Shown here piece by piece: positions 34,987 through 42,711 of a stretch of DNA of 64,000 nucleotides. The position numbers and the translations under genes are program-made. The notes below the pieces were generated by a model. It was not told the DNA's origin, did not search any database, and saw only the letters and a list, made by a program, of their open reading frames with translations. The stretch is from Mycobacterium shinjukuense (GTDB lineage: Bacteria > Actinomycetota > Actinomycetes > Mycobacteriales > Mycobacteriaceae): positions 4,216,001-4,280,000 of the forward strand of contig NZ_AP022575.1 of NCBI RefSeq assembly GCF_010730055.1, in the 5' to 3' direction. The first letter of the stretch is position 1, and the number at the start of each line of letters is the position of its first letter.

Positions 34987-35059
34987 TTACTCTGACAAGC
35001 GAGGATGCTCGGAGTGCTTTTATCTGCGGTGAAGGCATGTTTTACTGGCATCATTGAGT

Positions 35060-35090
35060 CACTAGGAGAACTAGTGTCGGGGAATTCCCC
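35060..35090. promoter_or_regulatory. Two adjacent palindromes in the cyp125 leader
   Basis: CACTAG-GAGAA-CTAGTG at 35060-35076 is followed directly by the perfect palindrome GGGGAATTCCCC at 35079-35090, about 30 bases before the cyp125 ribosome-binding site (AAGGAG). They do not fit the KstR consensus well (AACTAGTG is only a degenerate core). They may be mRNA leader hairpins or further operator sites. Confidence 0.4.
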
Positions 35091-35122
35091 AGTCAGCGAG
35101 GACTGCAGTAAGGAGTAGCAGC

Positions 35123-36400
35123 GTGCCCAGCCCCAACCTTCCTCCCGGGTTCGATTTCACCGACCCCGACATCTACGCCGAACGGCTGCCGGTCGAGGAA
35201 TTCGCCGAGCTGAGAGCCAAAGCGCCGATCTGGTGGAACGCCCAGGCCACCGGCAAGGGCGGCGGCTTCCACGACGGCGGCTTCTGGGCGGTGACCAAAC
35301 TGAAGGACGTCAAGGAGGTGTCGCTGCGCAGCGATGTGTTCTCCAGCTGGCAAAACGGCGCGATCCCGCGGTTCAACAACGACATCGCCCGCGAGGACAT
35401 CGAAGTTCAGCGCAACGTCATGCTCAACATGGACGCGCCACACCACACCCGGCTGCGCAAGATCATCTCCCGCGGTTTCACGCCGCGGGCCATCGGACGG
35501 CTGCGTGCCGAGCTCGACGAGCGTGCGCAGACGATTGCCCGGGAGGCGGCGGCCGCTGGTTCCGGCGACTTCGTCGAGCAGGTGTCCTGCGAGCTGCCGT
35601 TGCAGGCGATCGCGGGTTTGCTCGGTGTGCCGCAGGAGGACCGCGGCAAGCTGTTCCACTGGTCGAACGAGATGACCGGCACCGAGGATCCGGAGTACGC
35701 CCACATCGACCCGAAGATGTCGTCGGCCGAGCTGATCGGCTATGCGATGAAGATGGCCGAAGAACGGGCCAAGAATCCCGGCGACGACATCGTCACAAAG
35801 CTGATCCAAGCCGACATCGACGGTGAGAAGCTCTCCGACGACGAGTTCGGCTTCTTCGTGGTGATGCTCGCGGTGGCAGGCAACGAGACCACCCGAAACT
35901 CGATCACGCAGGGCATGATGGCATTCGCCGACCACCCCGATCAGTGGGAGCTGTACAAGAACGAGCGTCCCGAGACCGCCGCCGACGAGATCGTCCGCTG
36001 GGCCACCCCGGTCACCTGTTTCCAGCGCACCGCCCTGGAAGACTACGAGCTGTCCGGCGTGCAAATCAAGAAGGGCCAACGGGTCCTGCTGTTTTACCGG
36101 TCGGCCAACTTCGACGAAGAGGTTTTCGGGGATCCGTTCACGTTCAACATCATGCGGAACCCCAACCCGCACGTCGGGTTCGGCGGCACCGGCGCGCATT
36201 ACTGCATCGGCGCCAACCTGGCCCGGATGACCATCAACCTGATCTTCAACGCGGTGGCCGACCACATGCCGAATCTGAAGCCGATCTCGGCGCCCGAGCG
36301 ACTGCGGTCGGGTTGGCTCAACGGCATCAAGCATTGGCAGGTCGACTACACCGGCGGCAATCCCGCGCAAGTCGGTGCCCGCTGCCCGGTCGCTCGGTGA
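35123..36400 (+). CDS. cyp125: Cytochrome P450 CYP125, cholesterol C26/C27 monooxygenase
   Basis: P450 of 425 residues from GTG with AAGGAG seven bases upstream. The heme-ligand loop is FGGTGAHYCIGANLARM with Cys361, the I-helix oxygen site is AVAGNETTRNS, and EIVRWATPV forms the ExxR region. CYP125 oxidises the terminal carbon of the cholesterol (and cholestenone) tail to the acid that is activated for beta-oxidation. It is the first gene of the unit cyp125-fadE28-fadE29-chsH2-chsH1-ltp2, each pair overlapping or abutting, with KstR control from the divergent region. Confidence 0.95.
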   Translation: MPSPNLPPGFDFTDPDIYAERLPVEEFAELRAKAPIWWNAQATGKGGGFHDGGFWAVTKLKDVKEVSLRSDVFSSWQNGAIPRFNNDIAREDIEVQRNVMLNMDAPHHTRLRKIISRGFTPRAIGRLRAELDERAQTIAREAAAAGSGDFVEQVSCELPLQAIAGLLGVPQEDRGKLFHWSNEMTGTEDPEYAHIDPKMSSAELIGYAMKMAEERAKNPGDDIVTKLIQADIDGEKLSDDEFGFFVVMLAVAGNETTRNSITQGMMAFADHPDQWELYKNERPETAADEIVRWATPVTCFQRTALEDYELSGVQIKKGQRVLLFYRSANFDEEVFGDPFTFNIMRNPNPHVGFGGTGAHYCIGANLARMTINLIFNAVADHMPNLKPISAPERLRSGWLNGIKHWQVDYTGGNPAQVGARCPVAR

Positions 36401-37431
36401 TGGATTTCGATCTCAGCGCCGAACAACAGGCTGTTGCCGATGTGGTCACGTCGGTGCTGCAGCGGGATAACTCCTGGGCGGCTCTGGTGGACGGGGGTGT
36501 GACGGCACTGCCCGTGCCGGAGCGGCTGGGAGGCGACGGTGTGGGCCTGCCCGAGGTGGCGACGCTGCTCACGGAGGTTGGTCGCCACGGTGCCGTCACA
36601 CCGGCCCTGGCCACGCTGGGACTTGGCGTGGTGCCGTTGCTCGATCTGGCAACCGACGAGCAGCAGGACCGTTACCTCGCCGGGGTCTCCAAGGGCGCGG
36701 TGCTGACCGCGGCGCTCAACGAGCCCGGGGTGGCGTTGCCGGACCGGCCGTCGACCGCCTACCACCACGGTCGACTGTCGGGCACCAAGCTCGGTGTCGG
36801 GTATGCCGAACAAGCGGATTGGCTGATCGTGACCACCGCCGAGGCGGTCGTGGTGGTATCGCCGAAGGCCAGCGGTGTGCGACTGGTGCGCACACCGACG
36901 TCGAACGGCTCCGACGAGTACGTGGTGACCTTCGACGACGTCGCGGTTGCCGATTCCGACGTGCTGGTGGGTGCGGCGGCGCATCGGGTCAACCGGCTGG
37001 CGCTGGCGGTGATCGGCGCTTACGCCGACGGGCTGGTGGCCGGGGCGCTGCGGCTCACCGCCGACTACGTGGCCAACCGCAGGCAGTTCGGTAAACCCTT
37101 GTCGACCTTCCAGACGGTGGCGGCCCAGCTGGCCGAGGTTTATATCGCTTCGCGCACTATCGATTTGGTGGCCAAGTCGGTTATTTGGCGACTGGCCGAT
37201 GGTCGCGAAGCCGACCCGCAAACCAGCCAAGACCTGGACGTCCTCGGGTACTGGCTGACGTCACAGGCGCCGCCGGCGATGCAGATCTGCCATCACCTGC
37301 ATGGTGGCATGGGGATGGACGTCAGCTATCCGATGCACCGGTACTACTCCACGATCAAAGACCTGACCCGGCTGCTGGGCGGGCCTTCGCTGCGTCTTGA
37401 GCTCCTGGGAGCGCGATGTTCATCGACCTGA
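36400..37431 (+). CDS. fadE28: Acyl-CoA dehydrogenase FadE28 (ChsE1)
   Basis: About 343 residues from the ATG that overlaps the cyp125 stop; the GTG one codon earlier is also possible. This is the shorter subunit type of the steroid acyl-CoA dehydrogenases, with QFGKPLSTFQTVAAQLAEVY and HHLHGGMGMDVSYPMHRYY in the C-domain. With FadE29 it forms an alpha2beta2 enzyme that desaturates the three-carbon side chain of 3-oxo-4-pregnene-20-carboxyl-CoA. The 3' end overlaps fadE29 by 16 bases. Confidence 0.94.
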   Translation: MDFDLSAEQQAVADVVTSVLQRDNSWAALVDGGVTALPVPERLGGDGVGLPEVATLLTEVGRHGAVTPALATLGLGVVPLLDLATDEQQDRYLAGVSKGAVLTAALNEPGVALPDRPSTAYHHGRLSGTKLGVGYAEQADWLIVTTAEAVVVVSPKASGVRLVRTPTSNGSDEYVVTFDDVAVADSDVLVGAAAHRVNRLALAVIGAYADGLVAGALRLTADYVANRRQFGKPLSTFQTVAAQLAEVYIASRTIDLVAKSVIWRLADGREADPQTSQDLDVLGYWLTSQAPPAMQICHHLHGGMGMDVSYPMHRYYSTIKDLTRLLGGPSLRLELLGARCSST

Positions 37432-38579
37432 CCCCCGAGCAGCGGCAGCTGCAGGCCGAGATACGGGAATACTTTTCGGATCTGATCTCGTTCGACGAGC
37501 GCACGGAGATGGAGAAGGACCGGCACGGCCCGGCCTACCGCGCGGTGATCCGCCGGATGGGTCGTGACGGCAAGCTGGGGGTGGGGTGGCCAAAAGAGTT
37601 TGGCGGCTTGGGCTTCGGGCCGATCGAGCAGCAGATCTTTGTCAACGAGGCTCATCGAGCCGATGTGCCGCTGCCCGCCGTGACGCTGCAGACGGTGGGT
37701 CCCACCCTGCAGGCGTACGGCAGCGAGATGCAGAAGAAGAAGTTCCTGCCGGCGATCCTGGCCGGTGAGGTCCACTTCGCGATCGGCTACACCGAGCCCG
37801 AGGCGGGGACCGATCTGGCGTCGTTGCGCACCACCGCGGTTCGTGACGGCGACCATTACATCGTCAACGGTCAGAAGGTCTTCACCACCGGCGCACATGA
37901 TGCCGACTACATCTGGCTGGCCTGCCGCACCGACCCGCACGCCGTAAAACACAAGGGCATTTCGATTCTGATCGTCGACACCAAGGACCCCGGTTACTCC
38001 TGGACTCCGATCATTTTGTCCGATGGTGCCCACCACACCAATGCCACGTATTACAACGACGTGCGGGTGTCGGTCGACATGCTGGTCGGCAAGGAGAACG
38101 ACGGCTGGCGGCTGATCACCACCCAGCTCAACAACGAACGGGTCATGTTGGGCCCGGCGGGCCGGTTCGCCGCCATCTACGACAGGGTGCACGCGTGGGC
38201 GTGCCAGCCGGGTGGTGACGGGGTGACCCCGATCGACCACCACGACGTCCAGCGCGCCCTGGGCGAGATCCGTTCCATCTGGCGAATCAACGAGTTGCTC
38301 AATTGGCAAGTGGCCGCCGCCGGCGAGCACATCAACGTCGCCGACGCCGCGGCAACGAAAGTGTTTGGCACCGAGCGGGTTCAGTACGTCGGGCGGCTCG
38401 CCGAGGAGATCGTCGGCAGGTACGGCAATCCCGCCGAGCCGGACACCGCCGAGCTGCTGCGCTGGCTGGACGTGCAGACCAAGCGCAACCTGGTGATCAC
38501 ATTCGGTGGGGGAGTGAACGAAGTCATGCGTGAGATGATCGCCGCGTCGGGTCTCAAGGTCCCCCGGGTGCCGCGATGA
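37416..38579 (+). CDS. fadE29: Acyl-CoA dehydrogenase FadE29 (ChsE2)
   Basis: Acyl-CoA dehydrogenase of 387 residues, the large partner of FadE28. It shows GYTEPEAGTDLASLRTTAV near residue 125, NGQKVFTTGAHDADYIW and the C-terminal TFGGGVNEVMREMIA motif. FadE28-FadE29 catalyses the first step of the last side-chain beta-oxidation cycle that releases propionyl-CoA. The stop overlaps the next start by four bases (ATGA). Confidence 0.95.
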   Translation: MFIDLTPEQRQLQAEIREYFSDLISFDERTEMEKDRHGPAYRAVIRRMGRDGKLGVGWPKEFGGLGFGPIEQQIFVNEAHRADVPLPAVTLQTVGPTLQAYGSEMQKKKFLPAILAGEVHFAIGYTEPEAGTDLASLRTTAVRDGDHYIVNGQKVFTTGAHDADYIWLACRTDPHAVKHKGISILIVDTKDPGYSWTPIILSDGAHHTNATYYNDVRVSVDMLVGKENDGWRLITTQLNNERVMLGPAGRFAAIYDRVHAWACQPGGDGVTPIDHHDVQRALGEIRSIWRINELLNWQVAAAGEHINVADAAATKVFGTERVQYVGRLAEEIVGRYGNPAEPDTAELLRWLDVQTKRNLVITFGGGVNEVMREMIAASGLKVPRVPR

Positions 38580-39520
38580 GCGATATCCGGGAGGGGGTCG
38601 CGCAGATCAAGGCGGCCGGACCCAGCAAGCCGCGGTTGGGCCGCGACCCGGTGAACCAGCCGATGATCAACAACTGGGTGGAGGCCATCGGCGATCGCAA
38701 CCCCATCTATTGCGACGATGCGGCGGCGCGCGCCGCCGGCCATCCCGGAATCGTGGCGCCACCGGCGATGATTCAGGTGTGGACGATGATCGGCCTGGGT
38801 GGCGTCCGGGCGGAGGACGACCCGCTGCCGCCCATCATCCGGTTGTTCGACGATGCCGGTTATGTCGGTGTGGTCGCCACCAACTGCGAGCAGATCTACC
38901 ACCGCTATCTGCGGCCCGGCGAGCACGTCAGCATCACCGCCGAGCTCGGTGACGTGGTGGGACCCAAGCAGACCGCGCTTGGTGAGGGCTGGTTCATCAA
39001 CCAACACATCTTGTGGCAGGTCGGGGACGAGGATGTAGCCGAGATGAATTGGCGCATCCTGAAATTCAAGCCGGCGGGATCTGCTGGCTCGGTGCCGGCG
39101 GATCTGGACCCCGACGCCATGATGCGCCCAGTCTGGTCGCGGGACACCGCCTTCTTCTGGGGGGGTGTCCGGGCGCATGAGTTGCGGATCCAACGGCTTG
39201 CCGACGGCAGCCTGCGGCATCCGCCGGTACCGGTTGTGTGGCAGGACAAATCGGCACAGATCGAGTATGTGGTGTCCAGCGGTCGCGGCACGGTGTTCAG
39301 TTTCGTCGTCCATCATGCGCCGAAAGTGCCGGGCCGCTCGCTGCCGTTCGTCGTCGCGTTGGTTGAACTCGAAGAAGGTGTGCGCATGCTGGGCGAGCTG
39401 CGCAACGTCGATCCAGCCCAGGTGGAGATCGGAATGCCGGTTCGCGCAACCTATATCGACTTTCCGGCCGGGAAGGCCGGCCCGGAGTGGAGTCTGTACG
39501 CGTGGGAGCCGGACGCATGA
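38576..39520 (+). CDS. chsH2: Enoyl-CoA hydratase subunit ChsH2 (MaoC + DUF35)
   Basis: A 314-residue two-domain protein (Rv3542c-like). An N-terminal MaoC/hot-dog domain (about 15-150; VEAIGDRNPIYCDDAAAR, PGIVAPPAMIQVW) is followed by a C-terminal DUF35 OB-fold domain (about 190-310). The usual zinc-binding Cys pairs of DUF35 rubredoxin loops are absent. With ChsH1 it hydrates the 17(20)-enoyl-CoA made by FadE28/29. The DUF35 part docks the aldolase Ltp2. It overlaps both neighbours by four bases. Confidence 0.93.
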   Translation: MSDIREGVAQIKAAGPSKPRLGRDPVNQPMINNWVEAIGDRNPIYCDDAAARAAGHPGIVAPPAMIQVWTMIGLGGVRAEDDPLPPIIRLFDDAGYVGVVATNCEQIYHRYLRPGEHVSITAELGDVVGPKQTALGEGWFINQHILWQVGDEDVAEMNWRILKFKPAGSAGSVPADLDPDAMMRPVWSRDTAFFWGGVRAHELRIQRLADGSLRHPPVPVVWQDKSAQIEYVVSSGRGTVFSFVVHHAPKVPGRSLPFVVALVELEEGVRMLGELRNVDPAQVEIGMPVRATYIDFPAGKAGPEWSLYAWEPDA

Positions 39521-39918
39521 GTAACCCTGTTGTGGAAGTGGGCACCACGCTGCCCGAGCTCCAGCTGTATGGTGACCCCACGTTTATCGTTTCGACGGCG
39601 TTGGCCACGCGCGACTTCCAGGACGTCCACCATGATCGGGACAAGGCGCAGGCCCAGGGGTCGAAGGACATTTTCGTCAACATCCTCACCGATACCGGCT
39701 TGGTGCAGCGCTACGTCACCGACTGGGCCGGGCCGTCGGCGCTGATCAAGTCGATTGGGCTTCGGTTGGGGGTACCGTGGTATGCCTACGACACGGTGAC
39801 CTTCTCCGGCGAGGTGACCGCGGTCGACGATGGGTTGATCACGGTAAAGGTGTTGGGCCGCAACAGCCTTGGTGACCACGTCATCGCGACGGTGACGCTG
39901 ACGATCGGGGGAGCCTAG
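39517..39918 (+). CDS. chsH1: Enoyl-CoA hydratase subunit ChsH1
   Basis: Single hot-dog MaoC-like domain of 133 residues (Rv3541c-like), start at the ATG overlapping the chsH2 stop. The segment FQDVHHDRDKAQAQGSKDIF holds the hydratase-like acidic/His residues. It pairs with ChsH2 to form the heteromeric hydratase of the propionyl side chain. The TAG stop overlaps the GTG start of ltp2 by one base. Confidence 0.93.
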   Translation: MSNPVVEVGTTLPELQLYGDPTFIVSTALATRDFQDVHHDRDKAQAQGSKDIFVNILTDTGLVQRYVTDWAGPSALIKSIGLRLGVPWYAYDTVTFSGEVTAVDDGLITVKVLGRNSLGDHVIATVTLTIGGA

Positions 39919-41087
39919 TGTTTTCGGGCCGAGCCGCCATCGTCGGCATAGGCGCCACCGATTTCTCCAAGGACTCCGGCCGCAGCGAGCTGCGGCTGGC
40001 GGCGGAGGCGGTGCTGGACGCGCTCGACGACGCCGGCTTGAGCCCGACCGACGTCGACGGGTTGACCACGTTCACGATGGACACCAACACCGAAATCGCC
40101 GTCGCACGTGCCACCGGCATCGGCGAGCTGACGTTCTTCTCCAAGATCCACTACGGCGGCGGCGCCGCCTGCGCGACCGTCCAGCATGCGGCGATGGCCG
40201 TGGCCACCGGGGCCGCCGACGTGGTGGTGGCGTATCGGGCATTCAACGAGCGCTCCGGGATGCGGTTCGGTCAGGTGCAGGCGCGGCTGGCCGGAAGTGC
40301 CGACGCTCAGGCTGATTCAACAGCTGTCGACAATTCGTTCTCGTATCCGCACGGGCTTTCGACCCCGGCGGCGCAGGTCGCCATGATCGCCAGGCGGTAC
40401 ATGCACCTGTCCGGCGCGACCAGCCGGGACTTTGGCGCGGTGTCGGTGGCCGACCGCAAGCACGCCGCCAACAACCCCATGGCGTACTTCTACGGCAAGC
40501 CGATAACCATTGAGGACCACCAGAATTCGCGGTGGATCGCCGAGCCGTTGCGACTGCTGGACTGTTGCCAGGAGACGGACGGCGCGGTCGCGATCGTGGT
40601 GACCTCGGCTGCGCGCGGGCGTGACCTGAAACAGCGGCCGGTGATCATCGAGGCGGCGGCGCAGGGGTCGAGCCCCGACCAGTACACGATGGCCAGCTAC
40701 TACCGGCCGGAGCTGGGGCTGCCGGAGATGGGTCTGGTGGGTCGGCAGCTGTGGGCGCAGTCGGGGTTGACGCCGACCGACATCCAGACCGCGGTGTTGT
40801 ACGACCATTTCACCCCGTTCACCCTGATTCAGTTGGAGGAGTTGGGATTTTGCGGCCGGGGCGAGGCCAAGGACTTCATCGCCGACGGCGCGATCGAGGT
40901 AGGCGGGCGGCTGCCGATCAACACGCATGGCGGTCAACTCGGGGAGGCCTACATCCACGGCATGAACGGCATCGCCGAGGGGGTGCGGCAGTTGCGCGGC
41001 ACCTCGGTGAACCCGGTGCCCGGCGTCGAACACGTGCTGGTCACCGCGGGGACGGGGGTGCCCACCTCGGGGCTGATCTTGGGTTAG
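39918..41087 (+). CDS. ltp2: Retro-aldolase Ltp2
   Basis: Thiolase-fold protein of 389 residues from a GTG that shares its G with the chsH1 stop. It has lost the thiolase cysteines and has LTGCQ-type positions replaced; the C-terminal NTHGGQLGEAYIHGMNG segment is typical of SCP-x-like steroid aldolases. Ltp2, together with the DUF35 domain of ChsH2, cleaves the 17-hydroxy thioester into androstenedione-type ketone and propionyl-CoA. It is the last gene of the cyp125 unit; a VapBC pair converges on it 15 bp downstream. Confidence 0.93.
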   Translation: MFSGRAAIVGIGATDFSKDSGRSELRLAAEAVLDALDDAGLSPTDVDGLTTFTMDTNTEIAVARATGIGELTFFSKIHYGGGAACATVQHAAMAVATGAADVVVAYRAFNERSGMRFGQVQARLAGSADAQADSTAVDNSFSYPHGLSTPAAQVAMIARRYMHLSGATSRDFGAVSVADRKHAANNPMAYFYGKPITIEDHQNSRWIAEPLRLLDCCQETDGAVAIVVTSAARGRDLKQRPVIIEAAAQGSSPDQYTMASYYRPELGLPEMGLVGRQLWAQSGLTPTDIQTAVLYDHFTPFTLIQLEELGFCGRGEAKDFIADGAIEVGGRLPINTHGGQLGEAYIHGMNGIAEGVRQLRGTSVNPVPGVEHVLVTAGTGVPTSGLILG

Positions 41088-41102
41088 GGTCAGGGATTGC
41101 GG

Positions 41103-41534
41103 CTACGTTTGTAGCGGATCGACCCAGCGCACCCCAGAGAATCGGCTGAAATCGATATCGGTGGAACACAGTTCGGCGCCGTGCTCGAGCGACAAGGCCG
41201 CCAGATGGGCATCGCTGGTTAGATTTCCCGCCGTACCAAACGGAGCGAGCAGCCCGCGCAGGACGACCGCGTGGCGATCCGTCGGATGGACGACCGTTAC
41301 ACACGGTTGCTCCAGCCATCCGTCAACGATGTCGAAGGACTCGTCGACCGTCAACGGCCGCTCAAACACCGTCGCGCGCGTCGATAGCCGGACGAATCCG
41401 ACGAGGACGTGCCACGGGAAAGCGACGGTTGCCGAACCGGACAAGGTTTCTTCAAGCCAACCGCGTGCCGCCCCATGACGGGGTGACGACTCGTCGATCG
41501 CATAGATGAGGATATTGAGATCGAGCAGTCTCAT
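41103..41534 (-). CDS. vapC: VapC-type PIN-domain toxin (second pair)
   Basis: A 143-residue PIN-domain protein from the ATG overlapping the vapB stop. The acidic residues are Asp5 in RLLDLNILIYAID, Asp108 in TSDAHLAALSLE, and Asp126/Asp128 in CSTDIDF. It resembles the VapC group with WHVLVGFVRL, in which the middle acidic position is less obvious. A ribonuclease controlled by its VapB is expected. It sits where H37Rv has PPE63 (from memory), between ltp2 and the MaoC gene. Confidence 0.9.
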   Translation of the reverse strand: MRLLDLNILIYAIDESSPRHGAARGWLEETLSGSATVAFPWHVLVGFVRLSTRATVFERPLTVDESFDIVDGWLEQPCVTVVHPTDRHAVVLRGLLAPFGTAGNLTSDAHLAALSLEHGAELCSTDIDFSRFSGVRWVDPLQT

Positions 41535-41788
41535 TTGCGAAGCGCAAGCTTGCGCAAGACCTCTGCGTCTTCGTCCGCCGCGGCCAATGCCAACGCCTTG
41601 TCGATGTCGAATCCCGCCCGCAGTCCCAGGTCGCGACTCGGCGTGTGGTAGCGCCGCCCGGTGGGCTCGCCACTTAAGCCGCGCCGCACCGCATCGTTCA
41701 ACACGGCTTTGAAGGACGTTCCCCGCTCGCGGGCTGTGCGCCGCAGCGCCGCGACAACATCGGGGTCCAGCGTCACGGTGGTTCTCAT
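41531..41788 (-). CDS. vapB: VapB-type antitoxin (second pair)
   Basis: An 85-residue antitoxin from ATG 41788. The N-terminus MRTTVTLDPDVVAALRRTAR is a ribbon-helix-helix DNA-binding domain (CopG/Arc type), followed by RGTSFKAVLNDAVRRGL and a C-terminal toxin-binding tail. The longer frame upstream is rejected because it would include the promoter. It overlaps vapC by four bases. Confidence 0.9.
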   Translation of the reverse strand: MRTTVTLDPDVVAALRRTARERGTSFKAVLNDAVRRGLSGEPTGRRYHTPSRDLGLRAGFDIDKALALAAADEDAEVLRKLALRK

Positions 41789-41818
41789 GGTGCAATCATA
41801 GCGGTGGTGTGCAATCAT
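41789..41818 (-). promoter_or_regulatory. Promoter and putative operator of the second vapBC pair
   Basis: On the minus strand ATGATTGCAC occurs twice (41818-41809 and 41799-41790), 19 bases apart. TATGAT at 41800-41795 can serve as -10 six bases before the ATG, so a leaderless mRNA is likely. The two repeats are probable VapB binding sites overlapping the promoter. Confidence 0.55.
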
Positions 41819-41846
41819 GGCAGCATAGAGCATGCTGTCATGATGC

Positions 41847-42710
41847 CTACGTTACCGCGATCAGCTCGACGCCGCTGAGCACGGTGGCGTTGTCGCGCGC
41901 CGGCGCGACAACGCTGGCCAGCACGCGACCGTCGCCGTGCCACATGTTGACCGTGAGCGTTTCGCCGGGGAAGGCCACGCCGGCAAAGCGTGCGCCGTAG
42001 GCGGCCACGGCCGTGGCGTCCCCGTCCAGCACCGCATCGACGATGGCCTTGCAGGTCATGCCGTAGGTGCACAGGCCGTGCAGGATCGGGCGGGGAAAGC
42101 CGGCGGCGGCGGCGAATTCGGGGTCGGAATGCAGCGGGTTGCGGTCGCCGCAGAGCCGGTACAGCAGCGCCTGCTGCGGCAACAGCGGCATGGCGATCTC
42201 AAGATCGGGTGCGCGGTCCGGCGCCGCGTCCCTACCCGACGGGCCACGCTCGCCGCCGAATCCGCCCTCGCCGCGGGCGAATATCGATCGCCGCTGCGTC
42301 CACAGCAGCGCGCCGTCGGGTGCGGTCACCGTGGTCTCGCTGCAGATCACCGCGGCCTTGCCCTTGTCCCAGATGTCGGTGAACCGGGTGACCGAACGGC
42401 CCACGCCCGACGGGGGCAGCGGCGCGGGCGCTTCCACCCGCTCGCTGGCGTGCAACACCTTGCTCAGCTCGATGTCGATGCCGGGAAACCGCACCGTCGG
42501 CGGCTCGGTGGCGTGAAAGGTGGCGGCCACGTTGCCGAACGTCGGCAGCACCTGCGGCGTGTCGTCGGCCAGGTAGCGCAGCTCGCGAGGATCCACTGGA
42601 TCGGCACCGGCGCCCAAACCCAGGTGGTAGAGCTGAACGTCGGTGCTGGACCAGGAGAATTCGACGGGATCTAGCTCCGCGGACAGCGCGACGTCGATGT
42701 CGATGGGCAT
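41847..42710 (-). CDS. hsd4B: MaoC-family enoyl-CoA hydratase (Rv3538-like, Hsd4B)
   Basis: A 287-residue double hot-dog hydratase 2. The C-terminal domain carries the hydratase 2 motif with YRLCGDRNPLHSDPEFAAAA (catalytic Asp and His), and the N-terminal domain is the degenerate substrate-binding half, as in the MFE-2 hydratase part. It should hydrate a long-side-chain steroid enoyl-CoA. It is downstream of kstD with one base between stop and start and is probably co-transcribed under the KstR box at 44405. Confidence 0.9.
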   Translation of the reverse strand: MPIDIDVALSAELDPVEFSWSSTDVQLYHLGLGAGADPVDPRELRYLADDTPQVLPTFGNVAATFHATEPPTVRFPGIDIELSKVLHASERVEAPAPLPPSGVGRSVTRFTDIWDKGKAAVICSETTVTAPDGALLWTQRRSIFARGEGGFGGERGPSGRDAAPDRAPDLEIAMPLLPQQALLYRLCGDRNPLHSDPEFAAAAGFPRPILHGLCTYGMTCKAIVDAVLDGDATAVAAYGARFAGVAFPGETLTVNMWHGDGRVLASVVAPARDNATVLSGVELIAVT

Positions 42711-42711
42711 C

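Noticed and set aside
35060..35076. Second KstR box before cyp125
   Set aside because: AACTAGTG misses one core base and both outer bases of the consensus, so it is listed only as a palindrome.
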